Position numbers and translations under genes: made by a program
Origin: Ilex aquifolium
Taxonomy: Eukaryota; Streptophyta; Magnoliopsida; Aquifoliales; Aquifoliaceae
Length of the DNA: 64,000 bases
Direction of reading: 5' to 3'
Assembly: GCA_951799425.1 (NCBI GenBank)
Contig: OX637394.1
Span: 47,991,142-48,055,141, forward strand
Notes under the pieces: generated by a model
Told to the model about the DNA's origin: nothing
What the model saw: only the letters and a program-made list of their open reading frames with translations
Database searches by the model: none
Shown here: positions 24,701 through 36,700 of the stretch, piece by piece
How the letters are laid out: the number at the start of each line of letters is the position of its first letter
How positions within the stretch are numbered: the first letter of the stretch is position 1

Positions 24701-27700
24701 CAGAGTCAGCCGAAACTATTGTTAGGGAAGAAAGGAGCAGAGAAAGACGATGAAATAGAATCTTTTCGTTGGTAGCCCAAGGGATCGAGGAATTAACTAA
24801 AATTACATTTGATTGACTATACTCTCTTTGTCGCCCACCGGGTTAGCCTAATATGAATAACAACTCTAAAGGAAAAGATTATACACGTCTTGGAGTCAAG
24901 GACGGTGCACAAAAAGCCCTTTTTTTTTTTGGAGATGGAGAAAAAGTAAGTGGGGTTCTTTTTATCTGTTCCCTTATGGTGTCCCCATTAGTTGATATAC
25001 GAAATTGGAAAGAAATTCTAGATCATTCAGATTTCAGGTTTGGGTTCGGGTTTGGGATATGGATGGAATCAAGAGGGAAGAAAGAGTCCGGTTTCAGAGG
25101 CTTGATTAACTGTGTAATCATGGACAATCAACAAATCCCTAAATGCTTCTTTAGACTGTCGCTACGGAAAAGATTCAGGTAGGGAGAACTCTTATGTTAT
25201 CAAGTTTTATAAAGCCGTCATGAAAATCCATCTCCACCTATGTTGTGCCCTTCCTCCCAAAGCATTCCAGCATCTGTTATTCCTCGTCTCACCCTATAAA
25301 GCAAAGTTGGACAAGGGGGAAAGACATGGAATTGACAGGGAACCAAAGCCAAGTGTCTAAGGCATGAGTCTGCAAAACTTCTATTCATCGGTTTGAATCC
25401 GAACAGTTCCTACAGTGCCATTCCATAGTGTTGTTGCCGCTGCTTTTTGTGCATCATTATCATCGACAACCAGCCCTTAGTCATCAGCAACCATCGTCGT
25501 TGTATTCATCACAATTGTTATCGATCAACATCATGTTGATTTTGTTGCTGCTATCACAGTCAAATAGGCCTTCACGAAGAAGAGGAGCTGATTGTACCTT
25601 TTCCGTCTTCATTGTCCTTGCTGTTGATTAGATTGAGAGTTGATGCAGGTTAACTTGGAGCTAGGGTTTGGAGCAGTCAGTTCACAGCATCTTGTGAAGA
25701 AGAGCAGCTCCAGGTTTGATTCTGCATTAAAAACATAACCTGACCTGATCCTTTTACATTATAAACTGACCCAGGTGCAACCAAGTCCATAATCAGGAAC
25801 CAAAACCCATATCAAGTCCCAGTCCAGGCCCAATAACAGTACCCAAACCATAAGTTAATACAACCAGCCCACTCCAACCTGTAAAAAAAATCCACCCCCT
25901 TTCCATAAAGCCCAGCAGAACCTGGCCCATCCCCACCCCCAACTATTTCTGAAACTACAGATACAACCCCAACTTGTTCAAATTTATGTTTTCATCTTCG
26001 ATACTTTCTGAAATTACAGTTTGGCACCAAAAGTTTCTAAAATTACAGTTTTGCCCCTAAAGTTTCTGAAATTGTAGTTCTGCCCTCATAAAGTTTCTAA
26101 AATTGCAGATTGACCCCTAGAATTTTCAAAAAATTCTCAAAACTCTCCAGCAATCAAAATGGTTACCGGTGCTGAGTTAAGTGCTAGAGTTGAAGCACAT
26201 GGTTGACGACTAGATTTGCTCCAAGCATCAATGGCCTCAATGAAAGAAACCCTGGACATCTTACCCTCGCTAAAAGCGGCTGTGGATGCCTTGATCATCT
26301 TTTTTGGAATTTTAGTAGGAGATTAGTTTTTATTTTGGTAGGAGACTTGGCCTATAACTCTTTTTGTATTACAAAACGCTACCTTCATATTTTGTAATAT
26401 TAGCTAGTTGAGGAGTATGTGGCAGCTGAAGAGTTGATTCACTAATCATATCCATGGTTTATTGTATAAGATTTTAATTTGCTCCCTACCCTCTGTATTA
26501 GAGCATGGCTCAATATATTTACAATTTGTTTGATATGCACGCGCTTTTTGCCTTCTTCTTGGATAATAATATCTTGTGCAATTTTGGTTGTAATATCGTT
26601 CATTTATACACTAAAATAATGTAGGTTTAAATGGTTCTGTAGTCATGTTGGCTCCAGCATTATGTCAACTTGGTTGAGAAAAGTCTAAATTGACTCTAGG
26701 CCAAGGATCGAAATATCGTTTCGGTGTATTGTTTCGGTCACCTAGGAAACAGAAATGTTTCGACGTGTTTTGGAAACGTTTCGACCTGTTTCGGAAACAT
26801 AATGAAAAAAATAAAAAATTTAAGAATTATTTTTCTAAAACATTGATGAAAATATATCAAAATATCTTGAAATACCTTGAAACATTCTAAAATAATTGTG
26901 TAAATGCATTGAAATATTATAATGCATTTAAAAACATTATGGAATACCTCGAAATTTTTGAATTTCGATTCCATCACTGTTTCGTTTCAGTCTCCTTGGA
27001 AACGGAAACGTTTCAGACTCCTTGGAAACGGAAACGTTTCAGACGTTTCGACCGTTTCGAAACGATATTTTGATCCTTGCTCTAGGCTAGTTTGAATTAT
27101 ATACGATTGCCTGCACAATATTAAATTAGGTTAGTCCCACTCTGATGAAGCTCAGTTTCTAGCACGTTACATAGATAGGTCATATAAATCTATATGATAC
27201 ATATTGACACAATTATTTAATTTAAGCTATTTTACCATTATAGGGACGGGCCCAGGCTCATCACATTTTCACACCCGAGTGACTGCTGTGGCAGCGACAG
27301 TACTAGTCGTGGCAATACTGGTGATGGTGGTTAGGACAGCAGCAGCCTCAGTTGTGGCGGTAATGGCAACATTATTGGTGGTCATAGGAATGTGTTGGTT
27401 GGCTGGCTGCAGTGGTGTCTTTACCAAGAGTCAAAGACTGGACCTAGGTTAGAGCTTCTAAGAGTAAATGAAGTAATGGGAAAAATTGACAGTTATTTAT
27501 AAGTCTCTAAAGTTATGAAATTTTAACTTTTGGAAGTTCTTGGCTTTTATTTTAAATTAAGGAATCATTCATCAAATTTGAAATTCGAACCAATCAAGCA
27601 AACTGAGTTTTTGTTAATCATGCAATTTTCAACAAATTCCATTTTACAAGATCACATAACATGCATTGAAAACATATTGAGGGCATCTTTGTGAAGTTCT

Positions 27701-30700
27701 GAAAATGACATCCTTTTGTGAAAACATGGTTCTTACTTAAGAAGTGGCTGACATGGTTGGTCTTTGCTTTTGTTGCTTATTTTGTTAAAAACTATTAGAA
27801 TATGGCATATGGCATGGGATGCCAGGTGTTTAAAAAGGAGCTGTGGTTAAGAATATTTTAATTTTTTTTAAAGTTGAATAAAGGAACTGCTTTTAAAGTT
27901 ATGGGAATTACAGTGTCTAATAAATAATGCCAGTTTTTTTAAATAATTGCTAAAGGATGTTGTAAAATGTTAAGAGTGAGATGATTCTATGTAAACAATT
28001 GGAATGTTCAAGTTGTTTTTTTTAAGCTTTGTTTTGCTGGGTTTCAGTTGAAAAGTAGCATATATAAAACTAATAAAAATTTGTTGCAATAAACATAATA
28101 GAAATGTGGGTTAGCAAATACATACAACGCCTCTATGAGGTGCTGTTCTTTTCGTTTGTCACTCATGATATATTTTTTTTTGGAGAACTTAGAATGAAGC
28201 GTGCAACAAAAATTTGTCTGCCTAGTCAAACTGCCTCTCACATCATGGTTGAATATTGGATTGAAAAATAGAGATTGATTTCATTTTGTTTGTGTCAGTT
28301 GTTGCTGCGTCTTATACCATTGATTTCAGGAATATGTTGGTCTCACTTTGGAAAACACCTTGCCTGTACACCATGTAGATCAAGTGCACATGCATATTAT
28401 TAAGAATACCAAAGGTACTTGTGCCACCATTTTTTGTCTCTTCAAAAAAGAATTTGAATCTCAATAATGACAAATGTTCCACTTTTGGATAAGTTAAGTT
28501 TAGCATAGATTTGATTTTCCATCTGAAGTGTGTGTGGACAATCATGCTTCCCATGTTTTAGGACACATTTCATAGATGATTGGCTAACACCCTTTATGTA
28601 TCCTATGAAATTGAATATCACTTCTTTTCTTTGTTAAGTATTTTCTTAACTGATATTGAAAAGTCTAATATATTTCTGGCTCTATGTTTCTTCTCGTCTT
28701 TTCTTCATTCTATTGCTTCCCGATGAAGTTGTAATAAGTGATGGAGCATCATTATCCTTTTTTATAAACTTGAATATTTATCTTAATTTACTAGTTTTTA
28801 CTTTGCTTTGTATACTTCATTGATATATACTGATTCCATACATTGCATAATTTTACTTAAAAAAATGTACCTGTATAGAAGTATACCCATCTTTATCTTT
28901 CATTTTGAAGACAAATAGCTATTGATTGTCTAAATTTTGAATGTTCAATGCCGGGGGTGCAACCTTAGTGTCACACACGTAGATTTGTTCCCCAGGCATC
29001 TGCTGTTAAGCTTTTGAATGTCCAATGGATTTAGTTTAGTTGTTGCAGAAGTGGCAGGTTGAAATATAGTACTTTAGCAAACCATAATCAAGTCCGCACC
29101 AACAAATAAATAAACAAAACCCAAAGCAATGTTACCTGCTGCCTCCTCACAAAAGTGCAGCAAAAAAGGAAAAAATAAAATAAATGAGCTAATATGAACA
29201 GAAAGGAAGTCCCTGTTATCACCTAGGAATTAATGATTTTTTTATTCTGTTTTAAATCTAGATGTGGAACCACAATATACTGGTGCAAGAATCGAGGGAG
29301 ATGTTGTAACTTTTGATTTTGTGAAGAAAATGATGGATGACTTCAAAAATCAGAAGTGCTTACACAAACGGTATGTTTGGCAAATTAGACTTGGTGGTAT
29401 GACTTAAATGTATAGTGTGTCGTTATTCTAATTCTTTAGGTACGAATCTTGGTGTTTATCTTACAGGTATGCATTCCAGATTGTCTTGCAAACAAGAGAA
29501 ATGCTACGAGCCTTGCCGTCTCTTGTTGATATAAATGTTCCTGATGGCAAGCATTTCACAGTTTGTGGTGATGTACATGGTCAGGTATTTGTCAATAGTT
29601 GGATTGGAAAAAATGCGCGACTCCAAATTTCATAAGCGATCGTCCTTGTTATATTATTCTGAATGGAAGTCATGTCTTTATAAACAGCATTCTAACTGAG
29701 GCTTTGAGTGGATAAACATACTATTATTGTTATCTGTATGGTTGTTTGTGTTGCCATGCTTATTATTGTCACAATTACTATATCTGTCGGGTCCTTTTAT
29801 AAGCTTCCATAAGTCATCATCGTTTTTCAATGATCTGTTGGTCACTGGTACCCAATTCCAGCACGTCTTGAAACTTCCAAGATACCCTTACATATCCTGA
29901 AACCTTTTACAACCTAAAACAAGCAGCATTTAATCACCACCGTAAACTATGCCTCATATGATATCTCAAGCATTCTTCATCTGAAATTCCTGCCTTATTC
30001 CTTTCCGTGTTAGCATGCCCTGCATCACTTAAAAAAGTGTTGACGTAGTTTTATATAAATACACTGATAGTCTTTAGTAGTGTTTACCATTGTGATAACA
30101 GGGTTATCTAAAGGAAATATTGATTTTCTTTAATATTCTTTCTGCTGTTATGCTTAACTACCCATGCTCGAAATTGAGTTGGGCATTTAGAAGCAAATAT
30201 ATATGTAGCTGATGTAGGACAACACGAACTTGAAAATCCTCCAGCACTGCTCTGAGCTGTATGAACATTACTGTGAACAGTAAACTTGGGGTTGGATGTG
30301 TTGTTTTATGGCTTAATGTTTGTTGGATTTCTGGAAAAGGGGTAGAGTTTTGTAGATTACATTTAAGGATATAAAGATGAATATCTCAGATTTGATTATA
30401 TGGTTTATAACTTGAATAATTGCAGAAAAACATAAGAAAGAAAAAGAAAAGTAGAAGAAAAAAATTAAGCATCACTCCTAGGGTTCACTATTAGGGTTTT
30501 GAGTTGCATAATATCACTAGGTATATATAGTGTTAACACCATGTAATTCCTAATCCTAAAAGATTAGGATTCCCAAAGACTCTAGGACTCCGAAGACTCT
30601 ATACTACTTATATAGGTCTTTAAACTTTAGAAACATCCAACACTAGAATTTAACGTAAAAGACGACCCATGGGTAATACTAGGACTAGTTCCAAAAAATT

Positions 30701-33700
30701 TTGAAATTACAAAAATACCCTTGACTCAAAAAATATGAAAAAGACACATACAAACCAACTTAAAGTTACTCAAAAATAAGACTCAAAAAAACTTATGAAA
30801 GGCCCTACGTGGGTCTCTGCCCTAATAGTAAACCAAATTCCTTTTTTGTCTCTTTTTTGAGGTTATATTTCCTTGACCATCTTATGGATTGCATCATTCT
30901 TTCATTACAAAAATACCCTTGGCTCAACAAAAATGAAAAAGAGACATACAAACCAACTTAAAATTACTCAAAAATAAGACTCAAAAACTTATGAAAGGCT
31001 CCACGTGGGTTTCTGCCATGATAGCAAAACCAAATTCCTTTTTTGTCTCGTTTTTGAGTCTATATTTTCTTGACCATCTTATGGACTGCATCATTCTTCC
31101 ATGGTTGGAGAAAATTTGACTTCAAGTTTTGAAGTGTTGAAGTATGAAATCCCAAAAACTTAGGACTAGCATAAGTGGTTGCATCCTAGAGGTCTTAAGA
31201 TGACACCTCATTTTCTTCTTTAATTGAGGAAACAAAGAAGAGATTTTGGAGACTGATCTTCTCAATTGTGCCATTGAATTTTTCTAGAATGGCAAAATCA
31301 ATTGTTGGAGCTAAGTGGATAGAAAGAACATCCTTGAATTGACATTGAACATGAAGCCTAGTAGTGTGCCCTTCAATTGTAGCCTTCCCCAATCTTGGAT
31401 TATGTTCTGCTGCCCCCTCTTTGTTCTTGGTGATATCTTCATTTCCTATCATATTGGTCTTCTCTTGATCACTGTTAGAGTATGGTAGAATTGGTGGCTC
31501 TTTATACTCAAATTCTTGGAAGATACAAACAACTCAAGCCCTTGAGACATTATTGTTGTTGATAAAAAGTCATTAGTGGAAGTAATTTCATTACATAACT
31601 CTTTCGGTACTCTTTCGATGCACTTAGGTAGCAACTTTGGCATCTTAAAAGGTGCCTACCCCTCAAGAATTTTGCAAAAAATACTTGAGCCCACAAAGAA
31701 TTACCCTGTAACAACCCCATACCTGCTTAAGCCTAAAAGCTTTCTGTATATCTGAGAAACTCCTAACTCCCAACCCACCTTCATCCTTTGGCCTTGTAAT
31801 TTTATGCCAAGCCACCCAATGCCTTTTCTTACCCTCCAGTTTGTTAGACCAAACAAATCCAGCCATAAAAGCATTAAGTTTGCCAATAATACCTTTAGGC
31901 AAATCCAAACAAGCCATCAAGTGAATAGGGACAACATTCAATACATATTGAATCAACACCACCCTCCCCATATTTGACAGCATCCTAGCATACCATCCCT
32001 CCAACCTTTGCCTAAATTTGACCAGCAATCCTTCAAAAAATCTGAGCTTAGTCCTACCCTTAATAATAGGACAACCTATTGATTCATTACAAGTTGCTGT
32101 TTCTTCCATCTTTTAGGCTATAAGGCATAATTATTTTTCGGATCTTTACTTTTTATCTTGGTCTTTGGACAAACTATTAGCTAACGGACTTAGAGATTGT
32201 GCAGACTCATCTACTTGATCGCTGCCTCCTTGCATCATTGAATCTCTTGTCACATTGGATTTCTTTTGATGAACCTTCTCTGGTTGCACATTAGAATGCA
32301 AATGACTTTGAGTTTTAGCCTTCTAGCAAGAAGAAACCCTTGTTGTATTTACTTGATTAAGGAAATTCTGTATTAAGTGCCAATTGGAGTGCATGCTCCA
32401 TGCTATATAGTGGTTGTCAAAAAATTCTAACTTTATGTCAACCCTTATACCAACATTGAATCGAGCAATTATTCGATGAGAATCTTGTATGATTCAACTT
32501 TGCAACATTAGTTCTTCGAATCTTTCAATGTACTCCATCACTGATAAGTTGCCTTGTTGTAGATTTGTAAGTTGTTTGCACAACTTGCTATAATAATTTG
32601 AGGGTATATACTTTTCTTGAAGATTAGCTTTCATCTCCTTCCATGTATTGTTTGACGACAAAATCCTGATCTTCTTAAATATCCTTCAATGCCAAGCAAC
32701 CATATTTTTCTGAAGCCTATCAGTTTCATCTTATCAAATCACACTCTTCAATTATTAGACATATCATTCATACCTAACAAAATATTCCTCAATAAAAGTA
32801 AGCCAACCAGAAAATATTGTAAGATCATCCTTCCTTCAAATCTAAGATCTTCATCTTCATACGTCAATATTTAAGCTACGTGACATAGAATATTTCGCTT
32901 TAAGACCAAAATTGATGTTGGACAACAATGAACCCAAAAGGGTTAGGGTTTCATAGATTATGTTTAAGGATATAAAGATGAATATTTCAGATCCGATTAT
33001 AGGTTTAGAACTTGAATAATTGCAGCAAAATTGAAGAGAGAAGAAGAAAAATAGAAGAAGAAAACTAGGAATCACTCCTAGGGTTCCTTAGGCATCACAC
33101 CTAGGGTTTTCAATTGCATCATACAATCCCATAGCATATATAATTGCTGGAAAAATATCATTCTATCTTTTATTAAAAATATCACTAGTTATATAGAATT
33201 CCATGTAATTCTAATCCTAAAAGATTAGGATTCCCAAGGACTGTAGGGCTATAAAGACTCTATACTATTGATAGAGTAGGAAGCTAACATAAACTAGGAT
33301 TCTAAACTCTAGAGACATCCAACACTAGAAATTGATCCAAAAGATGACCCACTGCCACTAGTTATACTATGACCCTTCCATAAAATTTAGAAATTACAAA
33401 AATATCATTAACTATAAGAAATATAAAAAAGGTACATAAAAATACTAAATACCAACAAACTAACTTAAAGTTGCTAAAAAATAAGACTCAATTAAAATTA
33501 TCAAAGGGTCTCCGGCTCTACGCCTTGATAGCAAGCCAAATTCCATAGTTTGTCATGTTTTTGAATTTATATTTCCTTGACCATCTTATGGACTGCATCA
33601 GTAGTGACATTTGGGAAAGCAATTGTAGGTTAAATTTGACAGTTGAAAGTTAACTTTCTATCATAATTAGTATTTTGCTTGAAGAATGCAATATTTATGC

Positions 33701-36700
33701 CATGGCAAGCATGAGGACTTCGCTGAAAAAAACTTGGTGTTATTTGTAGTTAGTAACTCAAATGTTTCTTGCATGAATTAAAAGTTTATTGTTCAGAACC
33801 TCAGCATCTCCAGTTCATTGCAAATGTATTTTGGATGCTCTGCTTTACATTGCACAGGTCGTCTTTCTTACATGTATTCCACTCATATGGTTGCAGTAAA
33901 ACTCATTTCATGTAATGGTGAATGTTACTCCGCTGCCTCTTCTAGGCATCTTTTCACATGATATATGCATCAACTTATAAACCCACATTTCCCACAAATA
34001 ACCCTCTATCCCTTACAAATAACCCACATTTCCTAGTTTGGATGTCCCCAAAAGCTCGTCCACTCTGAGAGAGGCAATGGATCATTATTGCTTATTATCC
34101 TATGTGTCTTTGGTGCCAAAACTGATTGTAAGCTACCCTATTTTAGATATTACTCACCACTTAGAATATAATTTTTTTCCTACCGCACGAGGCAATGGCC
34201 CTTTATTTAAGGGCGTAAATGGTGTTCTAAACTATAATGAGTAGTGTGTATTTTTGTCTAGGAAGCACGGATACTCCGGCGAGGGTCAATGTGGTAGGGT
34301 CCGACACAGATACGTGTGGGACACGGCTGGACACATGTCCGACACTTCTACAAGTGTCCTGAATAGAAAATGAAAAAAAAAAGGATACGGAAATAAGGGG
34401 CTGGGAGAAAAAAAAAAAAGAAAGAAAGAAGAAGAAACAGATCGTCAACAGAGAGAGAAGAGGCGAAAGGACATACTGTAGCTTTAGATCTGCTTCTTTC
34501 CTTCTTCCTTCTTTCTTTCTTCTTCTTCCTCTCTCCGGCTGCTTCTCTTCTTTGGCAGCTTCTCTTCTTCGGCAGGTTGTCAGTCGGTGCCCTAGCTGGA
34601 CAATTTTTTCTTTTTCTTTTCTCTCTCTCTCTCTCAACTGAACAGACGTTTATTAGTATTGTATAACTTATTTAGTATTTGTTAAATAAATTAATCCACA
34701 GCCCACACAGCCCACTTTGGTGTTAAACCCAAAAAACCCATTCTAATATATTAGCCCATTACTTAATTATTGTAAGATATTAACCCACTACTCAATGATT
34801 TTTAGGTCTCATTATTAATATTATTTATATAGAAAATATATAATATTATTTTAATTAGCCGTATCCTTACCGAGTTACCGTACCTGTGTCCTATATTTTG
34901 GAACTTTGTCATATTCCCTTGTATCGGATGCGACACCCGTGTCCGTATCTGTGCTTCCTAGGTTTTTGTAAAATGAAGTGCCAAGACAAAGTAGATAATG
35001 TTTCAGGGATGGAGAAACATCGTTTTCCAATTTGCTGTTGCATAACAGTGCTTGTTTGAATTTTATTGCATCACCTATGCGTCTTGATTTTGCACCTTTT
35101 GTCATTGGCCTGTATAATGCTGCTTATATCACCTCATCTTACTTTTGCATGCTATTATTGTTGTTGACATGTGGAGTTCCATATTTTCTTGCCTTTTTTT
35201 TTGTTTTTATAATTCATAGCCATTCCCTGCTCTTTTCTCTGTTTGCTCTACTTGATTTGGTCGCTGATTGTTTCTTCCTTCACCCCCTCTTCTCTCGTTT
35301 CTTTTGTTTCGGTGGTTTGGTTGCAGTTCTATGATCTGTTGAACATATTTGAGCTCAATGGGCTTCCCTCGGAAGAGAATCCATATCTGTTTAATGGTGA
35401 CTTTGTGGATAGGGGATCCTTCTCCGTGGAGGTCATACTCACACTGTTTGCATTCAAGTGCATGTCTCCATCAGGTTAGGCCACTTCTAGTCCTGTGCTT
35501 TTGATCGTTAACTTGTACTGACAATTGGCATCAAGATTAAATAGAACCATGTGGAATATAGAGTTGCCTTCTAACGGAGTTTACGCATCATTGTCTAGTC
35601 TCTTATGTCGTGGTTCCCTAACTAATCTTATTCTGATAGATATGTTCATTAGCGGTTTTGTTTAGTGGCATTCTTAACTTTGAAGGCAAGTTCCACATAT
35701 TGTGTAGTATTTTCATTTTATAAATTGCATTAAGTTCTGGAAATTTCTGGCTGCCTCAAATTTGAAGTACCGGAAATTGCATTGAGGTGTTATTTTTTCC
35801 CAATGTTTCAACTGACAAATATGTTGACATAAATGTGTATGTGTATGCTTATTGATGAATGTGTTTCATATATATTTAGTTTTTATCACTATTTTGTGTA
35901 GAAGCAAACTTTTTTTGCAACCAATACTCAACTTTTGTGTTGCATCTCATTGTGTTTGAAATTTCAGGCATACATTTATCTCGAGGAAATCATGAGAGTA
36001 AAAGCATGAACAAGATCTACGGTTTTGAGGGCGAGGTCAGGTCCAAGTTGAATGAAACTTTTGTGGAACTCTTTGCAGAAGTGTTCTGTTGTATACCTTT
36101 GGCTCATGTAATAAATGAGAAGATTTTTGTGGTTCATGGAGGTCTTTTCAGTGTTGATGGTGTGAAGCTCTCTGACATTCAAGCAATTGATCGGTTTTGT
36201 GAGCCTCCGGAGGAAGGTGAGCTGCAAATTTCTTTTTTATGTGTACTTTTTTATAAGCGTAAATAGTTTGGAATAAGATCCTAATTCATAACTAATGTTG
36301 CCATTAGTTAATCGTACAATTCTTGCCCAACCACCCCTTTGGATTTTTGAATATTTCTTTATTGGATTTTTGAGTAGTTTGAAACTTTTCCAATTTAGTC
36401 TCAGTGAAACTTATGACTTATTTGAAATCATAGTTAAAAAGCAGAGGTAGAGTCTCATATATGGACAAAAACTGGGTAAAGAATGGGAGAAGGTGGATGT
36501 GGCCCATGGTTATGAGGGTATACTCATTATCATGTGCCTGCATTTCGTATCTGTGAAAATTGACAACTTCATCGTGTTAAATGAATGAAATTTGCTCGTA
36601 ATGCAGCCTCTGATAATTGAGTTGAGATGTGGTGGACCTCTGCCAAAGTGAACCATTACTCATTTCTGTCTCTTTGATCCCTGTACAACGATGCCTTCCA

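Larger units (their letters stand above)
30321..33600 (-). mobile_element. Decayed Ty3/gypsy element in a PP5 intron, with a LINE fragment inside
   Basis: Two direct repeats (30321-31093 and 32916-33600) start TGTTGGA and end GCATCA, like LTRs. They share long blocks such as TTAAGGATATAAAGATGAAT and TTGACCATCTTATGGACTGC. The orientation is minus: the sequence inside the right LTR resembles a degenerate initiator-Met primer site (TGGTCTTAAAGC), a gag remnant follows, and a purine-rich GGAAGAA precedes the left LTR. Most of pol is missing and part of a LINE lies inside. No target duplication could be confirmed. Confidence 0.7.
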
